Assembly: GCA_015075185.1 (NCBI GenBank)
Contig: JABTUW010000005.1
Coordinates: 1-64,000 of the forward strand
Length of the DNA stretch: 64,000 nt
Source of the DNA: Anaerolineales bacterium
GTDB lineage: Bacteria; Chloroflexota; Anaerolineae; 4572-78; J111
Direction of reading: 5' to 3'
The notes under the pieces were generated by a model. It was not told the origin of the DNA. It was given only the letters and a program-made list of their open reading frames with translations, and ran no database searches. Shown here piece after piece: positions 1 through 9,122 of the stretch; positions within the stretch are counted from its first letter, which is position 1; every line of letters begins with the position of its first letter. The position numbers were made by a program, and so were the translations under genes.

Positions 1-800
1 AACCGCTGGAGGAGCCGGCCTGAATAGAAGAGCACCACCAGTTCGCTGATCATACCGATGGTCAACGAGAGGCCCATCAGCAGGCTGCTGGTGTGGAGGT
101 CTTGCAGGTACAAAAACCAATAGTTACGGATCAAGGCGTCGCCAAAGCCGGCCACAAACACCACCAGTAAAAACAGATACCAGCGCTGATCTTGCAGGAG
201 GCGCTTCAAGCCCTGACCAAAGGCGCTGCCGCCGCTTTTAGCGGCCACAGGCAAAGGGATGGCGATGAGCAGACCCAGTACCAGCAGGGCCGCGTGGCCG
301 TAAAAGCTCCAATTCAACCCAAACTGCTCCACTAACGGCCCCAGCAGTGGCGCGCCCAACCCCCAACCAATCGAACCCCACAGCCGAATTTGCCCGTACC
401 CCTCGGAACGCTGGCCCAGGATTTCCAGAGCGCTCGCATCCAGCAGGGGAACGAGCGACATAAAGCAGAAGGCATGCCCCGCAATGACCAGACTCAAGCT
501 CAAGAAGTTGGGGGCCAAGGGAATGAGCACCACTGAGCCAATGGCCCCGATAATGACCAGCAAAAAAACCGATTTGTAACGCCGGGTGGCATCCGCCACG
601 GCTCCCCACACCGAAGTGCCAATCATGGTCATCAGGGGTGGGATAGCCGCCAGCAGCCCTATTTGCGCTCCCGACAATCCCCGCTGGGTGTAGTAGAGCG
701 CCAGAAAGGGCAGCAGCACCGAAGCGGCGGCATAGACCAATAGAAAGATAGTTTTGGCTAAAAAGACAGGGTTATTTGGAAAACTCAATACTTTTCTCAC
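1..800 (-). CDS. MFS transporter, MFS_1-like family (partial, C-terminus outside window)
   Basis: A continuous open frame runs from a GTG at 800 to the left edge (about 266 codons) with no stop. The start is supported by GGAGAG five bases upstream; a nearby ATG at 818-820 opens only a seven-codon frame that stops just past the GTG. The product is very hydrophobic, with about eight membrane segments visible (for example FLLVYAAASVLLPFLALYY and VFLLVIIGAIGSVVLIPLA), and a loop GQIRLWGSIGWGLGAPLLG typical of MFS_1-like / LacY-type permeases (PF12832). It probably moves a small solute with protons across the inner membrane; the substrate cannot be told. It is followed downstream on the same strand only by sequence outside the window, and its upstream neighbour is an EamA transporter in the same direction. 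Confidence 0.8.
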   Translation of the reverse strand, partial: MRKVLSFPNNPVFLAKTIFLLVYAAASVLLPFLALYYTQRGLSGAQIGLLAAIPPLMTMIGTSVWGAVADATRRYKSVFLLVIIGAIGSVVLIPLAPNFLSLSLVIAGHAFCFMSLVPLLDASALEILGQRSEGYGQIRLWGSIGWGLGAPLLGPLVEQFGLNWSFYGHAALLVLGLLIAIPLPVAAKSGGSAFGQGLKRLLQDQRWYLFLLVVFVAGFGDALIRNYWFLYLQDLHTSSLLMGLSLTIGMISELVVLFYSGRLLQR

Positions 801-991
801 AGTAACTCTCCATCAATCATGGCTTGCATAAGATTTACTTTTGTGGCAATTTTGTAAAAATGCCTAGTTACTTTACTGCTCATGCTGAGTAAAAGCGTTT
901 CTTGTTGATTTAGGTTAGTCATACCCTTACTTTATCGGTTTGCCATACCAGCAACGCAGCCGAAAACGTACCACATAACGCACCACCAAAA

Positions 992-1924
992 TTAAGGCTT
1001 AGCCGGCATGCGCCACCAGGGACGGCCTACACGCCACCACCCGACAGGTACGCGCGCCTCGTTAATAGCTAGGGCGCTCATGAGAATCAATGTTGCGCCG
1101 ATATAGCCGTTCCACTGCAGGGATTCGTTGAGCACAACACCTCCCAAAATGGTAGCCACGATGGGGTTCAGGTAAGTTACCACCGACATGGTGGTCGCAT
1201 TGGTTCGCTCCATAACCCGGTAGTAAAGTACAAAGGCCAAAACCGTACTTAAGATGGTAATGAGCAGGAGCGCGCTTATAACCGGCCAGGACGGCAGCGG
1301 CAAGGCGAAGGGTCGTTCGATAAGAAGGGCCAGCGGGACCAGACACAGGCTGGCGGTGAGCAGTTGGGCAGTAGGCGCAACCAGGGGTGGCAGCCCGCGC
1401 AACCGCTGCCGGGCGTAAATAAAAGCGTAACTGTAACTGATAGAGGCGCCAATAGCCGCCGACAGCCCCCGTACGGTGGCCTGCACGCCATCAAGCAGCG
1501 CCGGCAAAAACAAGACCACCAGGCCGCCAAAGCCAATCACCACCCCAACCACTTTTCCCATCGAGAGCGTATCATCAACCGTTAGAAAATTAGCCAGCAG
1601 AATGGTGAACAGGGGCATGGTCCCGACCAGGATAGCCGCCAGGGCGCTGTCAATATACTGCTGGCTCCAATTTAAGAGGAAGAAGGGAATGGCGTTAGAA
1701 GTTATCCCCATCACGATAAAATGTTTCCAGACGGAGCCAGGTTTGGGCAGCGAGCGGCCCTGCCATCTCAAAATCAGGTAAAGCAGCACCGCCCCCAGGC
1801 CCACCCGCACAGCAGCGACACTCAGCGGCGGCACTTCCTGTACAGCCACTTTCATAAACAGAAAAGCCGGCCCCCACAGCAGGGACAGAATAATCAGCCA
1901 GATCAAAATGGGTAAACGTAACAT
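992..1924 (-). CDS. EamA/DMT-superfamily transporter
   Basis: A 310-residue membrane protein with about ten predicted transmembrane helices in two homologous halves (roughly residues 8-137 and 150-285), the EamA (DUF6, RhaT-like) layout of the drug/metabolite transporter superfamily. The first half contains SLLWGPAFLFMKVAVQEVPP, the typical start of the EamA repeat, and the second half ends with TYLNPIVATILGGVVLNESL, the conserved signature near the last helices. The length is normal for the family. A GAGGAG site lies eight bases before the ATG. Such proteins export amino acids or other metabolites, but the substrate cannot be predicted. It lies 191 bp upstream of the MFS gene in the same direction; co-transcription is possible but not shown. 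Confidence 0.88.
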   Translation of the reverse strand: MLRLPILIWLIILSLLWGPAFLFMKVAVQEVPPLSVAAVRVGLGAVLLYLILRWQGRSLPKPGSVWKHFIVMGITSNAIPFFLLNWSQQYIDSALAAILVGTMPLFTILLANFLTVDDTLSMGKVVGVVIGFGGLVVLFLPALLDGVQATVRGLSAAIGASISYSYAFIYARQRLRGLPPLVAPTAQLLTASLCLVPLALLIERPFALPLPSWPVISALLLITILSTVLAFVLYYRVMERTNATTMSVVTYLNPIVATILGGVVLNESLQWNGYIGATLILMSALAINEARVPVGWWRVGRPWWRMPAKP

Positions 1925-2044
1925 AGTTATTACTCCTCGTAATTAGGATGCGCTAATCGGTCAGGTGAGGGCCAACCCCAAAGGGAGAAGCCGCTGCCAA
2001 CCGGATATTTTTATAAGTTTGGGGAGCTTCGCAGGGGATAGTCG

Positions 2045-2917
2045 TCATGACATATCTCCCACGAGCGATTGCGCCAGATAAAACAGCATAGGCGGCTGGG
2101 CCAGGTCACGCAGACCGGCAAAGAGGTCCTGTTCAACCTCGCGCCCACCATTAACCAGGCTCATAGCCCGATAAAAAGTTTGCGTGCCCCACAGGTTAGC
2201 GTAATAGTCGTCTGGCAGCGCTTTCAGCTTCTGGTAACCGGGCAACTGAGAGCAATGACATTCAATCGCCTGCCAGACCTGCTCCCAATAAGCAGAGGTA
2301 TCAATACGGGTGGTAATGGCCCACTGCGGCCAGGCCGTAAAGCGCCGCTCGAAACCATCCACCGCCATGGTCAACGGGCCAAAAGCGGCTTCATAAGCGG
2401 CCTGTTCCGCCGGCACAAAAGTCCGATAGTATAGTTTGGCCGTCCGGTGGGGTAAATCACCGGTTGGGATGAAATAGTTCGGATCGGCGGCGGCCAGTAC
2501 GGCCGATGTAGCCAGTTGGGAGATGGCAATGTGGTCGGGATGGCCATAAATGCCGGTGGGGTCAAGTGTGACGATCACCTCTGGGCGCAGGCGGCGTATC
2601 TGGGCAGCAATTTTGCCAACGCCTTCAGTGGGGTCAGCCTGGTCCAGGTCTCCATCCTGATAGTCTAAAAAGATAACTTCGCGCAGGCGCAACACATGGG
2701 CCGCCGCCCGCAGTTCGGCTTCGCGCAAACGCCCCAGCGCTTGCGGTCCCGGATAATCCTGTACCGGGCCGGTCCAGCCGCGCTCGCCGCGGGTAGCCAT
2801 AACCAGGTAGGTTTGAACTCCGGCGGCGGCATATTTAGCCAGAATGCCCCCGGTTGCCAGTGACTCATCATCGGGATGAGCGAGAATACACATAAGTTTT
2901 AAAGATTTACTCTTCAT
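2045..2917 (-). CDS. PIG-L/LmbE family N-acetyl-sugar deacetylase
   Basis: A 290-residue zinc-dependent deacetylase of the PIG-L / LmbE family. The family signature AHPDDE is at residues 13-18 and a second metal/active-site motif, HPDH, follows TLDPTGIYG in the middle of the protein, as in MshB and related GlcNAc-inositol or lincosamide-type deacetylases. The ATG at 2917 was chosen over an earlier in-frame ATG at 2956 because GGAG lies eight bases upstream and because the conserved domain starts right after MKSKSLKLM. Cytoplasmic; no signal peptide. The true substrate (mycothiol or bacillithiol precursor, antibiotic intermediate, or an N-acetyl sugar) cannot be told. It is 120 bp upstream of the EamA gene on the same strand. 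Confidence 0.88.
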   Translation of the reverse strand: MKSKSLKLMCILAHPDDESLATGGILAKYAAAGVQTYLVMATRGERGWTGPVQDYPGPQALGRLREAELRAAAHVLRLREVIFLDYQDGDLDQADPTEGVGKIAAQIRRLRPEVIVTLDPTGIYGHPDHIAISQLATSAVLAAADPNYFIPTGDLPHRTAKLYYRTFVPAEQAAYEAAFGPLTMAVDGFERRFTAWPQWAITTRIDTSAYWEQVWQAIECHCSQLPGYQKLKALPDDYYANLWGTQTFYRAMSLVNGGREVEQDLFAGLRDLAQPPMLFYLAQSLVGDMS

Positions 2918-3430
2918 CGTTTCTACTCCAACTGAAAGAAATGGGGTCATCATCAAAGCCTGATGATGGCTCTATCGTAACCACTCTTCGTACCGGCAGC
3001 GTTCCTGCCAGCGTACCAAAAAGCATTCCATAGAAGTTGTGGCTCGATTCAAAAATGAGGGTGTTTCAACAAAGTTAAAAAGAAGTGGCTATCGGGCAGC
3101 CTAAAAAGGGGGGCGAAGGAGTACTCAAAGAGTCAAAAGGGGGAATTTGCTAAGAGCGCAAAGATGAGTTACTGGCTCATTTTAAGTAGAGAGGGGCAAA
3201 CTGCTCAATTGGCAGGAACAGCAAGGGGCAACCGAAGCGATAGTCGAACAGGCGAGCCGGGCGGCCCAGAACAAAACGGTCGAGACGTGGGTCGAAAGCT
3301 AAATTGAAACGGGGTTTTGAGGAGAAAGCATTACGAGGATTTGACAAAGTAGCTCGCGCCGGCCGCTCCTATGCGGCCTCAGTCCAGGATAGCGACCGGC
3401 GCAAGATAGGCTGAAATTTGGATCAGGCGA
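2918..3430. other. Intergenic stretch, no gene recognised
   Basis: About 510 bp between the PIG-L start and the PfkB stop. I see only short open frames without a ribosome site. A 36-codon open stretch near 3195-3302 is between stops and matches nothing I know. There is a short imperfect inverted repeat near 2993-3020. It could be decayed coding sequence, but I cannot support that. Confidence 0.4.
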
Positions 3431-4531
3431 TCATCGCTGAATCCGCGCCGAGCCGCCCTGGGCGAACGCCCGCACCTGCTCCACGGTCGCCATCGTCGTG
3501 TCGCCAGGGTAAGTGGTCAGCAGCGCCCCGTGCGCCCAGCCCAGATTGACCGCTTCCTGCTCAGATGCGCCGGTCAACAGCCCGTAGAAGAAGCCGGCGG
3601 CATAGCCGTCGCCGCCACCCACGCGGTCCAACACATCCAACTCACAGGTGGGCGACTGGTAGGTCTGGCCATTGATCCAGGCGACCGCACTCCAGCTATG
3701 GCGGTTGGTCGAGTGTACCTCGCGGAGGGTGGTCGCCACGACCTTGACGTTGGGGTACATAGCGGTTACTTTGTCGATCATGCCAAAAAAGACGCTCGGA
3801 TCGAGCTTGGACTTGGCCGCGACCTCAGGTCCGGTGATGCCGAGGCCCATCTGCAGGTCCTCTTCGTTGCCGACGATCACGTCAACGTTTTCCACGATCC
3901 GCTTGAGCACCTTCAGGGCGATGTCGTGTCCGCCCCACAGATTCCACAGCTTGGCGCGGTAGTTGAGATCAAAAGAGGTGACAGCGCCGGCCGCCTTGGC
4001 CGCCTGCATGCCCTCGCTGATCAGCTCGCCCGTGGTCTCGGACAGCGCGGCGAAGATACCGCCGCTGTGGAACCAACGTACGCCCGCAAAAATCTTGTTC
4101 CAATCGAAATCACCCGGCTTGAGCTGCGCGCCGGCTTCATTGCTGCGGTTGTAGAACACCACCGGCCCGCGCACGCCCTGTCCCCGGTCGCTGTAGACCG
4201 TGGCCATGTTCGGACCCGTCACGCCGTTGTGCTTGAAGTGCTTGTAGAAGGGGGTGACACCCATGGCCCGCACCCGTTCGGCGATCAGGTCGCCGATAGG
4301 ATAGTCAACCATCGCGGTGACAACGCCGGTCTTCAAGCGAAAGCAGTCGGCCAGGTTGGCGGCCACATTGAACTCACCGCCGCTCACGTGAATGTCACAG
4401 TGGGTGGCCTTCCGAAAAGGGATAATCCCCGGGTCCAGGCGATGGATCAGCGCGCCGAGTGATACCAGGTCCAGCGTCGCAGTCCGGGCATCCCCTTCAG
4501 AGGCCGGTTTCAGATTTAAACCATAATTCAT
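3431..4531 (-). CDS. PfkB-family carbohydrate kinase (KDG kinase-like)
   Basis: A 366-residue ribokinase-like (PfkB) sugar kinase. The N-terminal signature GGEFNVA at about residues 51-57 and the C-terminal catalytic signature DRVGGGDGYAAG at about residues 300-312 are both present; the latter contains the GxGD anion hole and catalytic Asp (here GGGD instead of the more usual GAGD). The arrangement and the GNEEDLQMGLG segment resemble 2-keto-3-deoxygluconate kinases (KdgK), which phosphorylate KDG with ATP, but other PfkB substrates are possible. Start chosen at the ATG with AAGGAG eight bases upstream. No aldolase or uptake genes lie next to it, so the pathway cannot be inferred from context. 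Confidence 0.88.
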   Translation of the reverse strand: MNYGLNLKPASEGDARTATLDLVSLGALIHRLDPGIIPFRKATHCDIHVSGGEFNVAANLADCFRLKTGVVTAMVDYPIGDLIAERVRAMGVTPFYKHFKHNGVTGPNMATVYSDRGQGVRGPVVFYNRSNEAGAQLKPGDFDWNKIFAGVRWFHSGGIFAALSETTGELISEGMQAAKAAGAVTSFDLNYRAKLWNLWGGHDIALKVLKRIVENVDVIVGNEEDLQMGLGITGPEVAAKSKLDPSVFFGMIDKVTAMYPNVKVVATTLREVHSTNRHSWSAVAWINGQTYQSPTCELDVLDRVGGGDGYAAGFFYGLLTGASEQEAVNLGWAHGALLTTYPGDTTMATVEQVRAFAQGGSARIQR

Positions 4532-5126
4532 TGTTTGCTCCTTACTTTGTATAATTTTTCGCCGGCCCTGGCCATGTAGAGAATGTCTTCATCCTCCCGG
4601 TTCTGCCAGTCAGCCGGGTTAATTGTAGTTGGATCGGTAGCCGTGGAGCGTGGATCACGACCGTGCTGCCCACCTCCGCCACTGACTCCATTTTATACAT
4701 ACATTTGTCTGCTGTCCAAAGTTGGTCATACATGGGCGGGTTTTTGGCTTGAAATTAATCAGTAACTGGATCATCTGTGTAACTTAATCTCTATTTGTTT
4801 CATTAATAATTCGCTTTCTTTTGGGGTAAGTAAGTCGGTCGTCGGCGTCCTAAAATTCGTTTCTTTAATTTAATCCCAGGCTTTCATCTCATTGAAGTCC
4901 TTCTCTCTCCCGTTCAATTATCTATTGAAAAAGATAACATGGCAAACTTTTCTTGAAAGCCGAATTTTTTGAGTGTGGGGGTGTAAATTGTTTGGAGTGG
5001 TTAGGTAGGGTAAACTATTCTCTATACGAAATGTATGAAACGGTCCAAAATGTGTGGGCGTAGACTAATTTGTACTTTACAAATTGATGCGGCACGGCTA
5101 AATTATCGACATCTTTAGTATTATTC
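4532..5126. other. Long AT-rich intergenic stretch before a MITE-like element
   Basis: About 600 bp with no convincing gene, clearly richer in A+T than its surroundings from about 4750 onward. Upstream of the PfkB start it presumably holds that gene's promoter. The few open frames here lack ribosome sites and known motifs. Confidence 0.5.
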
Positions 5127-5283
5127 AGTCCCAGCACTATCTTTGCACTTTAATCATATCAACCTGATTTCACCGCAGAGACGCTGAGTTCGCAGAGATT
5201 TTTAGTTAATTTTCTCGGCGTTCTCCGCGCCTCTGCGGTAAATTTTCTGCTGAACTCAAAAGTGCAAACATAGTAAGTCCCAG
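5127..5283. mobile_element. MITE-like palindromic element with 8-bp flanking direct repeats
   Basis: A 141-bp element (5135-5275) bounded by the 8-bp direct repeat AGTCCCAG at 5127-5134 and 5276-5283. Its ends form terminal inverted repeats: ACTATCTTTGCACTTT at 5136-5151 and AAAGTGCAAACATAGT at 5259-5274, 15 of 16 positions complementary. A second, inner palindrome (5172-5243) lies inside. There is no coding capacity. Terminal inverted repeats plus a short direct repeat are the marks of a miniature transposable element; no cognate transposase is seen in this window. It sits directly at the 5' end of the VWA gene and seems to have separated that gene from its original leader. Confidence 0.6.
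5172..5243. repeat. Inner palindrome of ACCGCAGAG type
   Basis: Two imperfect 30-nt arms: one begins ACCGCAGAGACGCTGAG and the other, read on the opposite strand, begins ACCGCAGAGGCGCGGAG. Words of 8-9 nt (CGCAGAGA, CGCTGAGTT, CGCAGAGA) recur within each arm. Several differences between the arms sit at matching positions, so the paired arms would form a long hairpin with regularly placed mismatches. Confidence 0.8.
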
Positions 5284-5289
5284 GTACTG

Positions 5290-6324
5290 TTGCTGTGGCT
5301 CATTCCACTACTGATAGCGGTTTACATCTGGCTATTAAAACGCAAACGCCGGTTTGCTGTTCGTTATTCTAGTCTCGTGCTCATTCATGAAGCCTTACCC
5401 GCAGGATCAAGCTGGCGGCGGCACCTGCCGTTTGCCCTGTTTTTGCTCAGTTTAATCAGTCTGATGATCGCCCTGGCCCGACCAGTGGCCAAGGTAGAAG
5501 TTCCTCTCAGCCGGACCACTATTATTCTCGCCCTCGATGTTTCCCGCAGTATGTGCGCGACTGACGTCCCCCCCAATCGGCTAACGGTGGCTCAGGAAGC
5601 AGCACTGGCTTTTATTGAGGATCAGCCGGCCGGAAGTCAGATGGGCATTGTCGCCTTTGCCGGGTCTGCTGAGATCGTAGTGCCCCCCACCAGGGACAAA
5701 GAAGTCCTGCAACAGGCGATCAGAAGTTTCACCACCTCGATTGGGACGACTATCGGCAGCGCTACCCTCAAAGCCATTGATGCCATTGCCCAGATCAACC
5801 CGACAGTTGCGCCGAGCGGGGTCAATATAGAGGCCAGAGAAGATAAGCCGGGGCTGGCAGAAGAGAGCTACCAGCCAGACATCATCGTGTTGCTGACCGA
5901 TGGGGCGAACAGTCAGGGACCGGACCCCCTTGATGCTGCGCAAGAAGCGGCCCAGCGCGGAGTGCGAATCTACACTATTGGCTTCGGCACATTAGAACCC
6001 GGCCCCATGGTCTGTAGCCACCACCAGTTAGGGACTGATAGTTTTGGCGGGAGTTTTGGAGGAGGTTTTGGCGGAGGAAGCGGCGGCTTTCGGCGCTTCC
6101 TGGTTATTGATGAACCAACCTTGCAGGCCATGGCCGATCTAACCGGTGGGACCTACTTTCGGGCTGAAAATGCGGATCAGTTACTGCAGGTGTTTCTCAG
6201 TCTGCCCGCCCAGATCACACTCCAAAAAGAAACCGTCGAAATCAGCGCCGTCTTTTCGGCGCTGGGGGCTGTCTTGGTTACTGTGGCTGTAGCGCTGTCG
6301 TTACTGTGGCATCGGTTTCCGTAA
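5290..6324 (+). CDS. VWA-domain membrane protein, BatA-like; 5' end disturbed
   Basis: Encodes about 344 residues: an N-terminal membrane helix (LIPLLIAVYIWLL), a second helix at about residues 43-61, a von Willebrand A domain with an intact MIDAS motif DVSRS and TDGAN, a Gly-rich loop (FGGSFGGGFGGG) inside the domain, and a C-terminal helix. This is the BatA/aerotolerance-type architecture, in which the VWA domain faces the periplasm and binds metal and partner proteins. The usual first 8-10 residues of the family are missing: no ATG or GTG and no ribosome site precede LLLWLIP, and the frame is closed by a TGA at 5251-5253 inside the MITE-like element. The TTG at 5290 is the only plausible start. 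The gene may be poorly expressed or inactive. Confidence 0.75.
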   Translation: MLWLIPLLIAVYIWLLKRKRRFAVRYSSLVLIHEALPAGSSWRRHLPFALFLLSLISLMIALARPVAKVEVPLSRTTIILALDVSRSMCATDVPPNRLTVAQEAALAFIEDQPAGSQMGIVAFAGSAEIVVPPTRDKEVLQQAIRSFTTSIGTTIGSATLKAIDAIAQINPTVAPSGVNIEAREDKPGLAEESYQPDIIVLLTDGANSQGPDPLDAAQEAAQRGVRIYTIGFGTLEPGPMVCSHHQLGTDSFGGSFGGGFGGGSGGFRRFLVIDEPTLQAMADLTGGTYFRAENADQLLQVFLSLPAQITLQKETVEISAVFSALGAVLVTVAVALSLLWHRFP

Positions 6325-6428
6325 AGTCGGTAAGTTGAAAGCGGGAACAGAATATGATAAGATAGGGTTGATGGTATGACCAATCCATCCTCTCTTCACT
6401 TTTGACCGCAGTAACTACAGGAGACCTT

Positions 6429-6938
6429 ATGACTACCCTACAACCTGACAAAAGCTTAGCCGCCGTGTGCGGGCTGTTTTGTCCGGCCTGCACCTTCTAT
6501 ATCGGCTCCACCGCCGACCCGGACAGATTGAAAAGATTGGCCGAACGCAGCCAACACCCTCTTGAAGAGATCGAATGTCACGGCTGCCGCTCTGACAAGG
6601 TGACGTACTACTGTCGGACCTGCAAAATGGTCAAGTGCACCGCCGAAAAAGGATTGGACTTCTGCGGGGAGTGTGCTGACTATCCCTGTGTCGACCTGCA
6701 GGAATTTCAGGCGGCCTGGCCTCATCGCCTGGAGTTGTGGGCAGCGCAGGCCCGGATTCAGGAGGCTGGGTACGAGCAGTGGTTCGCCGAAATGGTGGAG
6801 CATTATGCCTGTCCCCACTGTCACACCCTCAATTCGGCTTATGATTTGGCCTGTTGGAACTGCGGAGCCAGTCCAGGCAGCGCCTATGTGGCCCGGCACA
6901 AGGAGGCGATTTTGGCCTTTCTGGCCGGGCGGAAGTAG
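6429..6938 (+). CDS. DUF3795 Cys-rich zinc-binding protein
   Basis: A 169-residue cytoplasmic protein with the DUF3795 pattern: an N-terminal CGLFCPAC motif, then CHGC, CRTCKMVKC, and FCGECADYPC, all spaced as in that family, followed by a separate C-terminal zinc ribbon (CPHCHTLNS ... CWNCGA). The paired cysteines very likely bind zinc or an iron-sulfur centre. The ATG at 6429 was chosen because GGAG lies five bases before it; an upstream in-frame start at 6402 has none. The function of the family is not established. It ends 17 bp before the ADP-ribosylglycohydrolase gene, so the two are probably co-transcribed. Confidence 0.88.
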   Translation: MTTLQPDKSLAAVCGLFCPACTFYIGSTADPDRLKRLAERSQHPLEEIECHGCRSDKVTYYCRTCKMVKCTAEKGLDFCGECADYPCVDLQEFQAAWPHRLELWAAQARIQEAGYEQWFAEMVEHYACPHCHTLNSAYDLACWNCGASPGSAYVARHKEAILAFLAGRK

Positions 6939-6955
6939 GCGTAAGGAAGGTGATT

Positions 6956-7726
6956 ATGCTGGGCGCCATCGCCGGTGATATCATCGGCTCCATCTACGAA
7001 CGCGAGGGCATCAAAACAACCGATTTTCCGTTGTTTGGCCCGAATAACCGTTTTACCGATGATACGGTGATGACTATCGCCGTGGCTGATGCTATTCTGG
7101 AACAAACCGATTATGCCACGGCCATGAAGCAGTGGGGGCGCAAATATCCCCATGCCGGTTATGGCGGCACATTTATCAAGTGGATCTTTGAAGCGGAGGT
7201 TCGACCCTATCACAGTTGGGGCAACGGCTCGGCCATGCGGGTCAGTCCGGTTGGCTTCGCCTTTGATACTGCTGACAGCGTGTTGGTCGAAGCAAAACGG
7301 AGTGCTGAAGTTTCGCATGACCATCCTGAAGGAATCAAAGGGGCGCAAGCGGCAGCCCTGGCTGTTTTTTTAGCTCGTCAGGGTGAGGCGAAAGAATCCA
7401 TTCGCCAGGAAATAAGCCAGCGCTTTGGCTACAACCTGGCTCGGACGATTGAAGAGATCAGGCCGGCCTATCGCTTCGATGTTTCCTGTCAGGGGTCAGT
7501 GCCCGAAGCCATCATTGCTTTTCTGGACTCGAGCAACTACGAAGAGGCTGTCAGGCTGGCTGTCTCGCTGGGGGGCGACAGTGACACCCTGGCCTGTCTG
7601 GCGGGGGGACTAGCCCAGGCTTACTACCGGACTATTCCCGCCGACATCGTTAACACTGTCCGGGCAGTTTTGCCGGCAGATCTCCTCGACATTGTGGAAA
7701 GGTTTAACGAGAAATATGGCTGGTAA
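6956..7726 (+). CDS. ADP-ribosylglycohydrolase (DraG-like)
   Basis: A 256-residue ADP-ribosyl-glycohydrolase family protein. It has GDIIGS at residues 6-11, the metal-binding motif FTDDT at about 29-33, and the second metal motif GGDSDT near residue 208, the set of acidic residues that holds the two Mg ions in DraG and ARH enzymes. These enzymes remove ADP-ribose from proteins or small molecules in the cytoplasm. The start at 6956 fits GGAAGGTG just upstream and the domain starts at once (MLGAIAGD). It follows the DUF3795 gene closely. The target in this organism is unknown, and no ADP-ribosyltransferase is seen nearby. Confidence 0.9.
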   Translation: MLGAIAGDIIGSIYEREGIKTTDFPLFGPNNRFTDDTVMTIAVADAILEQTDYATAMKQWGRKYPHAGYGGTFIKWIFEAEVRPYHSWGNGSAMRVSPVGFAFDTADSVLVEAKRSAEVSHDHPEGIKGAQAAALAVFLARQGEAKESIRQEISQRFGYNLARTIEEIRPAYRFDVSCQGSVPEAIIAFLDSSNYEEAVRLAVSLGGDSDTLACLAGGLAQAYYRTIPADIVNTVRAVLPADLLDIVERFNEKYGW

Positions 7727-7938
7727 GCCATGCGGCAATAGTTGGATACATCGAGAAACAACCTAAAAAGGACTACCGTACAACATTTGATTGAGACATC
7801 TACGCTGGGTGTGGACTAAGGCATCCAGAAAGATCAACCTCTTGCTTACTATCCCTCCCTCTCTTGGCTGGTGATAATTCAGCCGCTATCGGTTATACTA
7901 TTTGTGAATAATATCACATTACAAAGAGTATTAGCCCC

Positions 7939-9117
7939 ATGACCGATAGACTCACCTATTCCCTGCGCCTGGAAGCGCACAATTCCAACTCATACTACAC
8001 CACCATCGCCGCTTTGGCCGATCAATGGCTGGTCTACGCTCAGCGCGTGGCCGGCAGCCTGATCTATGATTTTCAACGCTTTCGCCGAACCGCCGGCCTG
8101 CCGGAACATACACTAGCCGAGGATGCTTTTGAACTGCTCGTCCTGGGGGTGCTGTTACGCGAGCACGGTCAGGAGGCCGCCGAACTGCCCCCCTGGGCGG
8201 CGCAGCTACTGGCCGGCCTGGTTGCCTTGCAAGATCGCTGGCCCTGGGCCGAAGGCGCAATCAAAGCCGCGCGGGGTTTTATCGGCGGCCTGATCCCCCA
8301 CAAGGAGCGGAAAGATGTTGCTCCACTTAAGAACAATCAGGGAGCAATGGTTGGGAATCGAGGGGTGGCCTCTCTCCTGCGCTGGCTGCGCGCGTATGGA
8401 CAGGCAACCCGGGCTGACCGGCTGGCGGCCTGGCAGAATTATTTGAAAACCCTGGGGCCGGAGAGCGCGCAGATGGTTATCAGCCAAAGTCTGGCCCTGG
8501 CCGACCACTTTGCCCGCGAGGGTGAAGCCGTCCTGGGACGATATACCACCGGGGTTGAATCGTTTCGCACAGCGGTCAAGCCACAACTGCGCTTTCGCTA
8601 CGACAGCGAATTGGTGCTCCGCTCCCGCCTGGAGTACCATTTGGGTATGCTGGGCACCGAACTGCTCAACCGGGCCTACCGGGCGCGCTTCCTGGCTACC
8701 CCCTACAAAATGGTGATCGTTCCGCCCTGCCTGCGGGCGCGGCCGGATACGGGTCCGGCAGAGGGCCGCTGCCAGGCGCTCCAAACTACTCTGGGAGCCA
8801 AATGCCAGGGCTGCCAGCCGGATTGCCGGGTCCATCAGTTGACCAAGCTAGGCGAAAAAGCCGGTTTTGCGGTGTACAGCATCCCGGATGATGAGCTGCA
8901 AAAGGTCTGCCTGGCCTCCGGGAAGGCTGGCGGGAGCATTGGCGTGGTGGGTCTCTCCTGTGCGCTGACCAACTGGAGCGCCGGCTGGGAGGCCGATCGG
9001 CTGGGGCTGCCGGCCCAGGGACTCCTACTCGACTACGTTGGCTGCCGTCAGCATTGGTGCCGGCAAGGCTGCCCAACCGATACCAATTTCAATAAGCTGC
9101 AAGAACTCATTGGATGA
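7939..9117 (+). CDS. DUF116 domain-containing protein
   Basis: A 392-residue soluble protein. The C-terminal half (about residues 255-392) has the DUF116 pattern: VIVPPCLRA, then a cysteine cluster CQALQTTLGAKCQGCQPDC, GVVGLSCAL, and a final segment LLLDYVGCRQHWCRQGCPTDTN split here only by my wording of the motif. The cysteines suggest a metal or iron-sulfur site. The N-terminal half is mostly alpha-helical and has no match I recognise. DUF116 proteins are found near lipoate, polyprenyl and radical-SAM genes in other genomes, but none are here, so no role is assigned. The gene stands alone, ending 5 bp from the end of the convergent response regulator gene. Confidence 0.8.
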   Translation: MTDRLTYSLRLEAHNSNSYYTTIAALADQWLVYAQRVAGSLIYDFQRFRRTAGLPEHTLAEDAFELLVLGVLLREHGQEAAELPPWAAQLLAGLVALQDRWPWAEGAIKAARGFIGGLIPHKERKDVAPLKNNQGAMVGNRGVASLLRWLRAYGQATRADRLAAWQNYLKTLGPESAQMVISQSLALADHFAREGEAVLGRYTTGVESFRTAVKPQLRFRYDSELVLRSRLEYHLGMLGTELLNRAYRARFLATPYKMVIVPPCLRARPDTGPAEGRCQALQTTLGAKCQGCQPDCRVHQLTKLGEKAGFAVYSIPDDELQKVCLASGKAGGSIGVVGLSCALTNWSAGWEADRLGLPAQGLLLDYVGCRQHWCRQGCPTDTNFNKLQELIG

Positions 9118-9122
9118 ATAGA

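Noticed and set aside
3530..4462. 310-codon open frame on the plus strand opposite the PfkB gene
   Set aside because: It is the antisense shadow of a GC-rich gene with clear PfkB motifs; the product has no known motif and no ribosome site.
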